NCBI GenBank assembly: GCA_020634015.1
Contig: JACKCN010000008.1
Span: forward strand, 1-64,000
Origin: Candidatus Delongbacteria bacterium
GTDB taxonomy: Bacteria > CAIWAD01
Length of the DNA: 64,000 nucleotides
Direction of reading: 5' to 3'
Position 1 is the first letter of the stretch. Each line of letters begins with the position of its first letter. This document shows positions 26,221 to 35,439 of the stretch, piece after piece. The notes beneath the pieces were generated by a model, which had not been told where the DNA came from, ran no database searches, and was given only the letters and a program-made list of their open reading frames with translations. The position numbers were made by a program, and so were the translations under genes.

Positions 26221-26279
26221 TCCCCGCTCCGGCCGCCAGAAGGCCGGACAGACGCACGACCATCCGGGAGACTGTCCTG

Positions 26280-27332
26280 GTGAAAACAAGATCCTTGGAA
26301 TCCCTGCCCCTGGGGCTGGATGCCCGCGAAGCCGCCGTGCTGCGCGAGGTCATCCACACCTTCATCGTGACCGCCAAGCCCGTCGGCTCGCGAACACTGA
26401 GCAAGATTCCCGACATGGACCTCAGTCCGGCCACCATCCGCAACGTGATGGCCGATCTCGAGGAACGCGGGCTGCTGGCCCATCCTCATACCAGCGCGGG
26501 GCGTGTTCCCACCGATCTGGGCTATCGGATCTATGTCAACTACCTGATGAAGCAGGAAAGCCTGGGCTCGGCCGAGCGCCAGATGATTGCCGCCAATGTC
26601 CAGGAGCTGATGCCGGACATCAAGGCGATCATGGAGCGCACCGCGCACATGCTCTCGGTCATCAGCAACAATCTGGGCGTGGTGCTGGCACCCTCCTTCG
26701 AGGACGGCAAGCTGGAGCGCCTGGATCTGGTGCCCCTCTCGCGTCATCGCCTGTTGGTGGTGGTCTCGGTGGCGGCCGGGCTGGCGCGCACGGTCACTCT
26801 CGAAATGGAGAGCACACTCAAGGCCGAAGACCTGCCCCAGGTATCGCGCTTCATCCAGAGCCGGCTCGCGGGACTGACCTTCCGCGAGATCAAGGACACC
26901 ATCCATGACCGCCTGGCCGACATTCCGGGCATGGGGCGCGACATCGCGCGGCTCTTCATCCAGAGTACCCAACGCCTGTTCAGCACGGTGCCGCGTGACG
27001 CCATTTTCCTGCAGGGCGCGGGAAATCTGCTGGACGCGCCCGAGTTCCGCGAGGACAGTTACCGCAACGTGATCGAGATCATCGAAGACCACGACATGAT
27101 CATGCACCTGGTGAATCCGCATCTGGATGACCCATTCTCGATCACCATCGGGCGGGAAAATGAACTGGACCAGGCCACGGCCTACGGTCTGGTGACGGCG
27201 AATTTCCATGTGGGAAGTCTGCCCGGCGTGCTGGGGGTCATCGGCCCCCGCCGCATGCAGTACGCACGACTCGAAGGCCTGGTCCGCTATACCGCAGGCC
27301 TGATCAGCAAAGGTTTCGGCGAGGATCGTTGA
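26280..27332 (+). CDS. hrcA: Heat-inducible transcription repressor HrcA
   Basis: A 350-residue HrcA. The N-terminal winged helix (about 13-85) includes REVIHTFIVTAKPVGSRTL, LSPATIRNVMADLEERGLL and HPHTSAGRVPTDLGYRIYV, all HrcA signatures. A GAF-like dimerisation region with an inserted domain follows, ending ARLEGLVRYTAGLISKGFG. HrcA represses chaperone genes through CIRCE. The start is GTG 26280. It heads an operon with grpE and dnaJ, as in many bacteria, but no CIRCE is seen at its own promoter. Confidence 0.97.
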   Translation: MKTRSLESLPLGLDAREAAVLREVIHTFIVTAKPVGSRTLSKIPDMDLSPATIRNVMADLEERGLLAHPHTSAGRVPTDLGYRIYVNYLMKQESLGSAERQMIAANVQELMPDIKAIMERTAHMLSVISNNLGVVLAPSFEDGKLERLDLVPLSRHRLLVVVSVAAGLARTVTLEMESTLKAEDLPQVSRFIQSRLAGLTFREIKDTIHDRLADIPGMGRDIARLFIQSTQRLFSTVPRDAIFLQGAGNLLDAPEFREDSYRNVIEIIEDHDMIMHLVNPHLDDPFSITIGRENELDQATAYGLVTANFHVGSLPGVLGVIGPRRMQYARLEGLVRYTAGLISKGFGEDR

Positions 27333-27404
27333 CGACACATCGGTCCGGCTTGCAGTGCCGGACACGCGGTCATTCCGACTTGCCCCAGAGAGAGGAGATC
27401 GACC

Positions 27405-28058
27405 ATGCCCGAGAGCGCGTCGACCCAGGACACCCCCGAAAGCGAAGAGTTTCGCGAGGAGCTGCTGCCCGAGAATGAAATCGGCCAGGACAGCGGACCG
27501 GACGCCACGGACAATGCGAGCCCTGAAGACCCGGCTCCCGAATCAGGAGCCGCCATGCAGACAGAACTGGAAGAACTGCGGCGCACGGTGGCCGAGCTGA
27601 ACGACCGCCACCTGCGCTGCCTGGCCGAGTTCGACAATTTCCGCCGTCGCAGCCAGGGCGAACGGGGACGCTGGCACCGCGAAGCCCAGGAAGATGTGCT
27701 GCTGAGTCTGCTGCCCGTCAGGGACGATCTGGAACGCATGCTGAATCAGCCGGTCGAGTCTCTCGGACTGGAGAGCCTGCTGGATGGCCTGCGTCTGGTG
27801 TCCGGCAAGTTGGTGCGCGGTCTGGAACAGTATGGACTGAATGCCTTCGATTCCGTGGGACAGACCTTCGATCCCGAACTGCACGACGCGCTGACCACCG
27901 TCTGCGTGCCCGACAAGGCCGACGATGAAATCATCATGGAACACCTGCGCGGCTACCGGATGGGAGACCGCGTGATCCGCCACGCCCAGGTCGTGGTGAA
28001 CAAGCTGGAATCCGCGGACCCCCCGGCGGACAGCTCCGCCGGCAACGAGGAAAACTGA
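27405..28058 (+). CDS. grpE: Nucleotide exchange factor GrpE
   Basis: A 217-residue GrpE: an acidic N-terminal tail (about 1-50), a long coiled-coil helix including AELNDRHLRCLAEFDNFRRR, and the C-terminal beta domain with AFDSVGQTFDPELHDAL and GYRMGDRVIRHAQVVV. It promotes ADP release from DnaK. AGAGAGGAG precedes the ATG. It sits between hrcA and dnaJ; dnaK is absent from this window. Confidence 0.97.
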   Translation: MPESASTQDTPESEEFREELLPENEIGQDSGPDATDNASPEDPAPESGAAMQTELEELRRTVAELNDRHLRCLAEFDNFRRRSQGERGRWHREAQEDVLLSLLPVRDDLERMLNQPVESLGLESLLDGLRLVSGKLVRGLEQYGLNAFDSVGQTFDPELHDALTTVCVPDKADDEIIMEHLRGYRMGDRVIRHAQVVVNKLESADPPADSSAGNEEN

Positions 28059-28061
28059 CGG

Positions 28062-29198
28062 ATGAGCAAGCGCGATTATTATGAAGTGCTCGGTATCGCC
28101 CGTGATGCGGACACGTCCGAGATCAAGAAGGCCTACCGCAAGCTGGCGCTCAAGTATCACCCGGACAAGAACAAGGAAGCCGGCGCCGAAGAGCGATTCA
28201 AGGAAGTCTCCGAAGCCTACTCCGTGCTCTCCGACGAGCAGAAACGGGGGCGTTACGACCAATTCGGACACGCGGGCACCGACGCCAATTTCGGTGGTGG
28301 CGCCAACCACTTTGACTTCGACCTCTCCGATGCCCTGCGCACCTTCATGTCTGGCTTCGGGGATCTGGGCGACATCTTCGGTGGTGGTGGCCAGCGCGGT
28401 GGGGGCAAGCCCTCGGGTCGGGACATCCAGATCACGCTCAAGCTCAGTCTGGAAGAAGTGGCCGAGGGGGTCGAGAAGACCCTGAAGCTCAAGATCCAGA
28501 AACCGTGCGCCACCTGTTCAGGAAGTGGTGCGGCCAGTGGCAGCCAACCGATCACCTGTCCCTACTGCAAGGGTGCGGGGCGCATTCGTCAGGTCAGCCG
28601 CAGCATTTTCGGCATGGTCGAAAATGTGGGCGTGTGCCGGAACTGCAGCGGCGAGGGCACGATGATCAGTTCACCCTGCACCACCTGCAATGGCACGGGG
28701 CTGGAAAAGGGTGACACCACCATCAAGCTGAACATTCCTCCGGGCGTGAGCCAGGGGAACTTCATGCGCCTGCGAGGGCAGGGAAACCATGGCCCCCGCG
28801 GTGGCGCACAGGGCGATGTGATCGTGGTCTTCGAGGAAGAGGAACACCGCTACTTCGAGCGCCACGGCGAAGACATCCTGTATTACCTGCAGGTCTCGAT
28901 GCCGCTGGCCGCGCTGGGTGGTGAAGTGACCGTGCCCGTGCTCGGCGGGGAAGCCCGTCTGACCGTGCCCGCCGGTACCCAGTCCGAGGCTCTGCTGCGT
29001 CTGCGTGGCAAGGGCATCCGCTCCAGTCGGGGCAGTCGTCGCGGGGACCAACTGGTGAAGGTGGTTGTCCACACTCCGACCTCTCTGGGCTCCGAAAGCA
29101 AAAAACTGTTCGAAAAATTGGCCACTCAGGCGGACATCAATCCCAGAACCACCGAAGAGGGCTTTTTCCAGAAGTTGAAGCAGCATTTATTCGGGTGA
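28062..29198 (+). CDS. dnaJ: Chaperone DnaJ
   Basis: A 378-residue type I Hsp40. It has a J domain with HPD at 33-35, a Gly/Phe-rich linker, and four zinc motifs: CATCSGSG, CPYCKGAG, CRNCSGEG and CTTCNGTG. C-terminal substrate-binding domains follow. DnaJ delivers clients to DnaK and stimulates its ATPase. It starts three bases after grpE. All motifs are intact. Confidence 0.98.
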   Translation: MSKRDYYEVLGIARDADTSEIKKAYRKLALKYHPDKNKEAGAEERFKEVSEAYSVLSDEQKRGRYDQFGHAGTDANFGGGANHFDFDLSDALRTFMSGFGDLGDIFGGGGQRGGGKPSGRDIQITLKLSLEEVAEGVEKTLKLKIQKPCATCSGSGAASGSQPITCPYCKGAGRIRQVSRSIFGMVENVGVCRNCSGEGTMISSPCTTCNGTGLEKGDTTIKLNIPPGVSQGNFMRLRGQGNHGPRGGAQGDVIVVFEEEEHRYFERHGEDILYYLQVSMPLAALGGEVTVPVLGGEARLTVPAGTQSEALLRLRGKGIRSSRGSRRGDQLVKVVVHTPTSLGSESKKLFEKLATQADINPRTTEEGFFQKLKQHLFG

Positions 29199-29253
29199 CC
29201 GGGGCCGGTTCCCCGTGTCGCTTTTGGCGCCGCGGCTCCAGCAGCGCCCAGCA

Positions 29254-29296
29254 GTCCGGCGACAGACTCCCTGTGCGTGTCGCACACGGGCCGGAC
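29254..29296 (+). terminator. Possible stem-loop after dnaJ
   Basis: GTCCGGC (29254-29260) can pair with GCCGGAC (29290-29296), and an inner CTGTGCG/CGCACAC pairing extends the structure. A short T run (ACTTTTGCC) follows a few bases later. It may be the terminator of hrcA-grpE-dnaJ or a leader structure for the next gene. The weak T tract keeps confidence low. Confidence 0.4.
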
Positions 29297-29321
29297 GCTG
29301 ACTTTTGCCTAAGGCACGGGT

Positions 29322-29780
29322 TTGGTAGTTTTGCGCCTTGATCTGACTTCCCGGGAACGACGATTGGTACTGGCGGTCTGCGCCCTGATCTTCTGCGGCT
29401 ATCTGCTGGCGGAAGTCGGCGAGCGTTTCCTGCCCCGTCCCGACTTCCGGCTTGACAGCCTGGACCGGGAGTTCATCCGTCTGACGGCAACGCTTCCCGG
29501 CGCCGGGTCAGTGGCCGCCACGCCAGCGGAACCGGGTCCGGTGGTCCTTAACCGGGATGGCGCGGCTGAGCTGCAAAGCCTGCCCGGAATTGGTCCTTCC
29601 CGTGCGGCGGCCATTCTCGAGTTGCGTCAGCGACTGGGTCGATTCTCATCCCTTGAGGACCTGTTGCAGGTGAAAGGCATCGGTCCGGCCACCTTGAACC
29701 GCATGCGCAGCCGTCTGGTGCTGGATGCGTCCCCGGCGGATTCCATTTCTGTTGCCAAGGTTTCCAGAACACAGGAGTAA
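29322..29780 (+). CDS. Membrane-anchored helix-hairpin-helix protein (ComEA-like)
   Basis: A 152-residue protein with one N-terminal membrane helix (about 14-32, LVLAVCALIFCGYLLAEV). A C-terminal ComEA-type double HhH motif at about 78-135 reads LQSLPGIGPSRAAAILELRQ and DLLQVKGIGPATLNRMRSRL. ComEA proteins bind DNA in the periplasm during uptake. The start is TTG 29322; other TTG codons a few residues later are possible. Three bases separate it from the next gene, with which it probably forms an operon. A competence or pilus role is inference. Confidence 0.78.
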   Translation: MVVLRLDLTSRERRLVLAVCALIFCGYLLAEVGERFLPRPDFRLDSLDREFIRLTATLPGAGSVAATPAEPGPVVLNRDGAAELQSLPGIGPSRAAAILELRQRLGRFSSLEDLLQVKGIGPATLNRMRSRLVLDASPADSISVAKVSRTQE

Positions 29781-29783
29781 GGC

Positions 29784-31076
29784 ATGTCCGGCAAGAACGT
29801 GGGCGGTGGCAGCATTTTTCTGAAGATCCTGATCGTGCTGCTGATCGGGGTGCTGTACATCTCCGTGGACCTGCCCTCCAGGCAGTGGAAGAAACAAGCC
29901 GCGGATCTGAAAGAAGCCCGTCTTCGGATGGAAAACCTCAACACGGCGGCCCTGCAGTACCTCTACTTCAATCGGCGGTTTCCCAAGACCTACGATGACA
30001 TGAAGGCCAGTCTGGACACCTGCATTCTGCACATGCCCCCGGTCACCTTCTCGTACGATGACAAGCAGCTTGATCCGGACAACCCCCGCGACAGCCTGCT
30101 TGTCTCCGCGGAAGACACCATGCGCATCCAGTCCTTCGCGCTGAGCGAGAATCTCAGCCGGACCCTCGAGGACGGGCGTACCCTGAAGCACACCATGATC
30201 TGGGCCACGATGAAACCCCAGTACAGCGCACTGGGCACGGACACGCTCCATCTGTACTGCGAGCAGCCCATCATCGTGAAGCGCCGGGGCGCGGGGGCTC
30301 GCGATTTCAGCCTGTGGGCCTCGGCTCCCGCGCGCTTCGATCGCGCCGTGGGCGGCATGACGCGGGGCGATTCGAGCTTCATCAAGGCCACCGACTTCAG
30401 CTTCAGCATGAACTTCGACGACATCTTCACCTGCCCCACCACCGGCAAGCCTTTCGAGTTCAAGCATGTGGCCAAGTACACCTACAAGGGTGAACTGCTC
30501 TTCGAGCTGGACGGCCAGGAGGGGCAGCCCGTGAATGCTCGAAACCAGCAGGAAGGGTTCCTGTCCGCCGTGAAGACTCTCGTGTCCAATGAAGTGGCCC
30601 TGCGCTTCCAGAGTCTCACCGATTCGGCCAAGGCCGAAGGCAACGAGACCTATCAGGTCCCCGAAGACGCCAAGAACCAGATCGTGGTCAGCGAGATTCT
30701 CAATCGTCTGAACACTCTGAAGCCCCGTCAGAAATTCTCGCTGACCTCCGAGAAGACTCAGGTGGCACGCGCCGATTCCAGTGACTACTTCGACAACCCA
30801 GCCATGGCCGAGCGGACCCTGTTCCCCGAAACCTCCGATGGCAGCCAGGGAGCCCAGTTCAAGACCTTGCTGGCCAGCCCCGCCGTGCAGGAGCTGCTGC
30901 CCCGACTGGTTCTTGACACACGCCTCGAGCCGGTGCGCATCGATACGGTGGGTGTCGCGATCTACAGTCCCATCGTCGGGAATGAGAGTTATCTCTCCGG
31001 CTGGAAGAAGATTTTCGAGGTGGATCCGCCCGAGAATCACGGCTCGATCTACAACGGCACGAGCTCCTGGGAGTAA
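29784..31076 (+). CDS. Unidentified inner-membrane-anchored protein
   Basis: A 430-residue protein with one N-terminal membrane helix (about 10-28, ILKILIVLLIGVLYISVDL). A helix with LRMENLNTAALQYLYFNRRF follows, then a large, mainly beta periplasmic part containing TCPTTGKPFEF. The start superficially recalls pseudopilins (a helix followed by a short-repeat globular head), but there is no prepilin cleavage motif. No family is recognised. It lies between a ComEA-like gene and a PilM/GspL-like gene, with gaps of 3 and 57 bases, so an envelope assembly role is possible. Confidence 0.6.
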   Translation: MSGKNVGGGSIFLKILIVLLIGVLYISVDLPSRQWKKQAADLKEARLRMENLNTAALQYLYFNRRFPKTYDDMKASLDTCILHMPPVTFSYDDKQLDPDNPRDSLLVSAEDTMRIQSFALSENLSRTLEDGRTLKHTMIWATMKPQYSALGTDTLHLYCEQPIIVKRRGAGARDFSLWASAPARFDRAVGGMTRGDSSFIKATDFSFSMNFDDIFTCPTTGKPFEFKHVAKYTYKGELLFELDGQEGQPVNARNQQEGFLSAVKTLVSNEVALRFQSLTDSAKAEGNETYQVPEDAKNQIVVSEILNRLNTLKPRQKFSLTSEKTQVARADSSDYFDNPAMAERTLFPETSDGSQGAQFKTLLASPAVQELLPRLVLDTRLEPVRIDTVGVAIYSPIVGNESYLSGWKKIFEVDPPENHGSIYNGTSSWE

Positions 31077-31133
31077 TGCCCGTCGGGCCGCCATGGCCGT
31101 CTGGAGACTCCGGACCCCGAAAAGGTGCAGACC

Positions 31134-32315
31134 ATGGCCTCAAGTCCACTGCTGCTGACCGTCGACAGCCAACGCCTCCTGATCCACACACCCGATGGAG
31201 ACATTTCCATCGATCTGCCATTCGTGCTGCGACCCGAGCTGCTGCACAAGTCGGATCTGGCCGAACTCTTCGCCGAAAAACTTGGCGAACGTCTGCCGAA
31301 CACGGTGGAGCGCTCCGGACCCGTGCGCATCGAGATTCCCCTCGACTGGGGAAGTGTGCTGCTGGACCTCCCCTGCGACGGCCTCGAGGACATGGAGAAC
31401 CCACTCAGCCACCTGGAGTGGGAACTGGAGCGCAATGCTCCCGAATCCGCACACAACTATCTGCTGGACTACCAGAATCCCGTCGGTTCACGCGTCCGGC
31501 TGGTTGCGGTGCGCAAACCCGTCGAGGAGTTTCTCGGGCGCAGTTTCAGCGCCATGGGGTATACGCCGGTCAGTTTCGAAGTACTGGACCTGAAGGGTCA
31601 GCGCTGGACCTTTGACCCTGTCCGTGCCCGCCAACTGCAGCAGGCTCACTCCAGGGAAAGCTGGAAACCCGTTCCCCTGCTGGCCTGGTTGCTGCCGGTG
31701 GTGCTCGTGCTCTGCGGAGGCGCGTTGGGGCTGGGGTGGTGGCTGGGCCAGGATCCGGTTGGTGACGAACCCATGCGAGCCTCGGGACAGGAAGAGGGCA
31801 TGCCCGTTCCGGCCGACAGTCTGAAAGTGGGCGAACCCCGTGCAGGCGAGACGACGGATGCGCTGACCTCAGCAGCCAGTCAGGTTCCGTCAAGCGAGAG
31901 TCGACCGGCCGCTGAAACGCCCGTTGTGCAGGTGGCCACGTCTCCCGCCAGGCCCTCGGGCAGTCCCGAACCAACGGGAAACCGTGAACGCTGGAATCTG
32001 CTGCTTGACCGGCTGGCGGCCGGTGAATCACGCCTGCCCGCATTTCTCTCGGTTCACAGCGATGGCATTCTGCTCAACGGCACCGTGGACCTGGCCGAAC
32101 TGTTGACTCCCCTGGTACTGCGCCCAACCCAGGCGGGCGGCGAAGCCCGTTGGTACAGCTTCGCGACGGCCCTCGACCTTCCAGACGCCCAGACACCTCG
32201 CCACTTCCGGCTGGCCTCGCTCGCGAACCTGGGGGACTCCCTGTCCGCCCCCGTGGACCGTGTCATGCTGAGCCGCCGTCCCGCGGGCGGCTGGAATGTG
32301 GCGGTGCAACCCTGA
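31134..32315 (+). CDS. PilM/GspL-like protein with a central membrane helix
   Basis: A 393-residue protein. The N-terminal 165 residues resemble a shortened actin-like PilM/GspL domain (RIEIPLDWGSVLLDLPCDGL, LSHLEWELERNAPES, VRLVAVRKPVEEFLGRSFSAMGYTPVSFEVLDL). A membrane helix (about 180-205) comes next, then a Pro/Ser-rich linker and a C-terminal domain of about 110 residues. That order matches a cytoplasmic PilM-like domain fused to a PilN/GspL-type periplasmic tail. ATG 31134 is preferred over GTG 31125 because AAAGGTG lies six bases upstream. Assignment is tentative. Confidence 0.5.
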   Translation: MASSPLLLTVDSQRLLIHTPDGDISIDLPFVLRPELLHKSDLAELFAEKLGERLPNTVERSGPVRIEIPLDWGSVLLDLPCDGLEDMENPLSHLEWELERNAPESAHNYLLDYQNPVGSRVRLVAVRKPVEEFLGRSFSAMGYTPVSFEVLDLKGQRWTFDPVRARQLQQAHSRESWKPVPLLAWLLPVVLVLCGGALGLGWWLGQDPVGDEPMRASGQEEGMPVPADSLKVGEPRAGETTDALTSAASQVPSSESRPAAETPVVQVATSPARPSGSPEPTGNRERWNLLLDRLAAGESRLPAFLSVHSDGILLNGTVDLAELLTPLVLRPTQAGGEARWYSFATALDLPDAQTPRHFRLASLANLGDSLSAPVDRVMLSRRPAGGWNVAVQP

Positions 32316-32325
32316 GAACCTCACC

Positions 32326-32916
32326 ATGATGAAAGTGCTCTTCGGCCGCTTCAAGGGGCGCAACCTGGCGGTACCTGCCGGGCTGGACGTGCGTCCCACC
32401 ACGGGCCGCATGCGGGACTGGGTCTGCAACGTGCTGCGCGACCGCTTTCCCGGAATCACCGTGCTGGACCTGTTCGCCGGCAGTGGGAGTCTTGGGCTGC
32501 ACGCACTCAGCCTTGGCGCACGGCACGTGACCTTCGTCGAGCAGGCGCCCATGGCTCTGCGGGCGATCCACCGCAATCTGGAGACGCTCGGTGTCACTTC
32601 TGGCGAAGCTCTGGTGCTGCGACGAAATGTTCTCCAGTACACAAAGGAGGCCGCCGGCCGCATAAAGGTGGAGCTGATTTTTGTCGATCCACCCTACGAA
32701 AGCGGACTGCTTCAGACCCTGGCCGAACAGCTTCGGCACAGTGAGTTGCTGCAACCGGGGGGCCTGCTGCTGCTGGAACATCCCACCGGTCTGGACCTGG
32801 ACCTGGCCCCGCTGAGTCTGTGGAAGAAGAAGACCTTCGGACGAAGCACAATTCAGATCTGGTGCAATGAACGAGATACGAGCGACGGATCCCCAGCTGC
32901 TGCTGGACAGGATTGA
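32326..32916 (+). CDS. rsmD: 16S rRNA (guanine966-N2)-methyltransferase RsmD
   Basis: A 196-residue SAM-dependent methyltransferase with the RsmD start GRFKGRNLAVPAGLDVRPTT, motif I VLDLFAGSGSLGLHALS and the catalytic DPPY (121-124). It methylates G966 of 16S rRNA. The ATG at 32326 follows the preceding gene by ten bases. Its 3' end overlaps the next gene by 50 bases, longer than usual; the last 15 residues lie beyond the conserved domain. Confidence 0.93.
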   Translation: MMKVLFGRFKGRNLAVPAGLDVRPTTGRMRDWVCNVLRDRFPGITVLDLFAGSGSLGLHALSLGARHVTFVEQAPMALRAIHRNLETLGVTSGEALVLRRNVLQYTKEAAGRIKVELIFVDPPYESGLLQTLAEQLRHSELLQPGGLLLLEHPTGLDLDLAPLSLWKKKTFGRSTIQIWCNERDTSDGSPAAAGQD

Positions 32917-34396
32917 AGACCTACCGGCCCTTTCGCCGGTAGTCTCCCGTGTGCTCGGCCTGATCAACGACGACGACTCCACCGCCCGCCAGATCGCCGA
33001 GTTCGTGCAGAACGACACGGCCCTCACCCTGCGCATCCTCAAGGTGGTCAACTCCGCGTATTACGGGTTCAACCATCGCATTTCCACCGTGAGCCAGGCG
33101 GTTGTTTTGCTGGGTCACGACACCATCAAGTCGATCGTGCTCTCCACGAACGTGATCGAGATGATGGTGGAGAACACGGGCACCATCGCCGACCTCAAGA
33201 GGCTCTGGGAACGCTCGCTGTTCAGTGCGGTCGCGGGTCGCAAGCTGGCGCGCATGTTGAATTACGGCGCTCCCGAAGAAGTCTTCATGGCCTGCCTGCT
33301 GATGGATGTGGGCATGCTGGTGCAGTTGCGCATCCATGGAGACGCCTACGGCGAGATCCTGTCCAAGGACATCCGCCATGGTGAAGACATTTTGATCACA
33401 GAAAGCAGCCAGCTGGATTTCAGTCACGAGGTGATGGGCGAGGCGGTGCTGCGCCGCTGGGGGCTGCCCGAGGTGCTCACCCGTCCGGTACTGTATCACC
33501 ACCAGTTGCGCGACGTGGACCGTGAAGAACCTGAGATGCGCCAGCTCTGCCAGCTGGTGCATCTGGCGCGTCTGGCGGGGCGCATCTTCTATTCACCGCG
33601 GGTGGGCATGGCGCTCACCGATTTCCGGCGTGATTCGGGAACCCTGATCCAGATGCAGCCCGACGCGGTGGACGAATTCTTCCGCGGCATCAAGGATGAG
33701 GTGCTGGAAGTCGCCCAGCAGTACGGCTTCGAGATCCGCAATCTGCCCAGTTATACCGAATTGCTCGATGAAGCCAATCAGGAACTGGCGGACCTCAACC
33801 AGACCTACGAGCGCATGAATCGCGAACTGCAGGAAGCCAAGCAGGAAGCCGAGGAACTGGCGCTGAAACTGCGTGCGGCCAACGAGATCCTGCAGCAGAT
33901 GGCCAATCACGACGCGCTCACCGGGTTGTACAACCGACGCTACTTCGACGAGTTCGTCCAGCGCGAATTCGAGCGCAGCCGGCGCTACCGGCGCACGATG
34001 GCCTTCATTCTGATCGACATCGACCACTTCAAAGCGGTCAACGACAATTACGGCCACCAGATGGGCGACACGGTACTGCGCCAGATGGGCGAGCTGTTGC
34101 GCGCGCTGATCCGCGGTTCCGACATGGCGGCCCGCTACGGCGGGGAAGAGATGGTGGTGATCCTGCCCGAAACCAACCTCTACTCGGCACGCATCGCCGC
34201 CGAGAAGATCCGTCGCGCCGTGGAAAAGCACGAGTTCCCCTGGCGCCCGCGCGAGCCCCTGCATGTCACCATCAGCATGGGGCTGGCCGGCCACGACGAG
34301 AACAGCACCTGGACCAGCGCCGAGGAAATGATCGCCCAGGCCGACAAGTGCCTCTATCGCGCCAAGGACGAAGGGCGCAATCGGATCTGCTTCTGA
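32867..34396 (+). CDS. HDOD-GGDEF signalling protein, probable diguanylate cyclase
   Basis: A 509-residue cytoplasmic protein. An HDOD domain occupies about 15-215 (PALSPVVSRVLGLIN, ALTLRILKVVNSAYYGF, SQAVVLLGHDTIKSIVL). A helical coiled-coil linker spans about 295-345. The C-terminal GGDEF domain begins HDALTGLYNRRYFDEF and carries an active-site GGEEM at 425-429, with an inhibitory RxxD site at 416-419. It should make cyclic di-GMP with product feedback. There are no membrane segments. The gene starts inside rsmD, so the two are likely co-transcribed by position rather than function. Confidence 0.95.
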   Translation: MNEIRATDPQLLLDRIEDLPALSPVVSRVLGLINDDDSTARQIAEFVQNDTALTLRILKVVNSAYYGFNHRISTVSQAVVLLGHDTIKSIVLSTNVIEMMVENTGTIADLKRLWERSLFSAVAGRKLARMLNYGAPEEVFMACLLMDVGMLVQLRIHGDAYGEILSKDIRHGEDILITESSQLDFSHEVMGEAVLRRWGLPEVLTRPVLYHHQLRDVDREEPEMRQLCQLVHLARLAGRIFYSPRVGMALTDFRRDSGTLIQMQPDAVDEFFRGIKDEVLEVAQQYGFEIRNLPSYTELLDEANQELADLNQTYERMNRELQEAKQEAEELALKLRAANEILQQMANHDALTGLYNRRYFDEFVQREFERSRRYRRTMAFILIDIDHFKAVNDNYGHQMGDTVLRQMGELLRALIRGSDMAARYGGEEMVVILPETNLYSARIAAEKIRRAVEKHEFPWRPREPLHVTISMGLAGHDENSTWTSAEEMIAQADKCLYRAKDEGRNRICF

Positions 34397-34527
34397 CCGT
34401 TGCCCGTGACGGACTCCCCGAGCGAATGGCCAGCCCGCACCGGTGCCGGATTTCTCTATATTCGGCGCGCACCGGCCCCCACACGGGCCCCAGGTTCAAC
34501 CATCCATCCTTGACCGGAGAACTACAC

Positions 34528-35337
34528 ATGGCCCCCTCCCGACTGATCGGGCGCCTGGCGTCCCTGTTGCTGCTGCTGACCGTGAGCGCCTGCAGTACCG
34601 TGCCCATCACGGGCCGCAAACAGCTGAACCTGATTCCCATCTCCACCATGAATTCCATGAGTGCCACCGAGTACGGCAACTTCCTCAGTGGAGCACAGCT
34701 GAGCACCAACGCGATCCAGACCGACATGGTCCGGCGAGTGGGCGAGCGTGTGCAGGCTGCCGTGGAGCGCTACTTCACCAGCAAGGGCATGGCCGGTGAG
34801 CTGAGCAATTACGACTGGACCTTCAATCTGGTCGAAGACCCGCAATTGAATGCCTGGTGCATGCCCGGCGGCCGCGTCGTGGTGTACACGGGAATCCTGC
34901 CCGTGACCCAGGACGAGAACGGACTGGCCGTGGTGATGGGTCACGAAATCGCCCACGCCATCGCCGGACACGGCAACGAGCGCATGAGTCAGGGCATGAT
35001 TCAGCAATTGGGCGGCGTGGCCCTGGACAAGGCGCTTGAGCAGAAGCCCGCCGAGACCCGGGGCCTGTGGCAGGGTGTCTACGGCATCAGCAGCACCGTG
35101 GGCTACATGCTGCCCAACAGCCGCAATCAGGAGAGCGAAGCCGACGAGCTGGGCCTGATCTTCATGACCATGGCCGGATACGACCCCCACGCCGCCATCC
35201 CCTTCTGGGAGCGCATGTCCGCCGCCGCCGGCGGCGCCGCGCCCCCCGAGTTCCTCAGCACGCACCCCTCGGACGCCACCCGCATCGAGCACATCCGCAA
35301 GCTGCTGCCCAAGGCGCTGAGCTACCAGAACAAGTAA
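34528..35337 (+). CDS. M48-family zinc metalloprotease lipoprotein
   Basis: A 269-residue predicted lipoprotein (lipobox TVSAC, C22) with an M48 peptidase domain. The zinc motif is HEIAH at 139-143, and the third ligand is E204 in NQESEADELGL. Related enzymes (LoiP, BepA, YcaL) act in the periplasm on misfolded outer-membrane proteins. A start at 34528 gives the signal peptide directly. It stands alone, followed by a strong hairpin at 35361-35388. Confidence 0.93.
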   Translation: MAPSRLIGRLASLLLLLTVSACSTVPITGRKQLNLIPISTMNSMSATEYGNFLSGAQLSTNAIQTDMVRRVGERVQAAVERYFTSKGMAGELSNYDWTFNLVEDPQLNAWCMPGGRVVVYTGILPVTQDENGLAVVMGHEIAHAIAGHGNERMSQGMIQQLGGVALDKALEQKPAETRGLWQGVYGISSTVGYMLPNSRNQESEADELGLIFMTMAGYDPHAAIPFWERMSAAAGGAAPPEFLSTHPSDATRIEHIRKLLPKALSYQNK

Positions 35338-35360
35338 CCGCGGCACTCACGACGTGATAT

Positions 35361-35388
35361 AAAGGGCCGATCAAGCGATCGGCCCTTT
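35361..35388 (+). terminator. Hairpin terminator after the M48 protease gene
   Basis: AAAGGGCCGATC pairs perfectly with GATCGGCCCTTT across a four-base loop (12-bp stem). The T-rich arm ends in CTTTCTCTC. It starts 23 bases after the protease stop codon. Confidence 0.85.
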
Positions 35389-35439
35389 CTCTCATTCGCT
35401 ACTTCCCACTCAGCAAGACCGTACAATGGGAGACATTCA

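Noticed and set aside
26089..26279. A chromosome origin next to rpmH
   Set aside because: rpmH is often near dnaA/oriC, but no dnaA gene and no cluster of DnaA boxes (TTATNCACA) is visible here.
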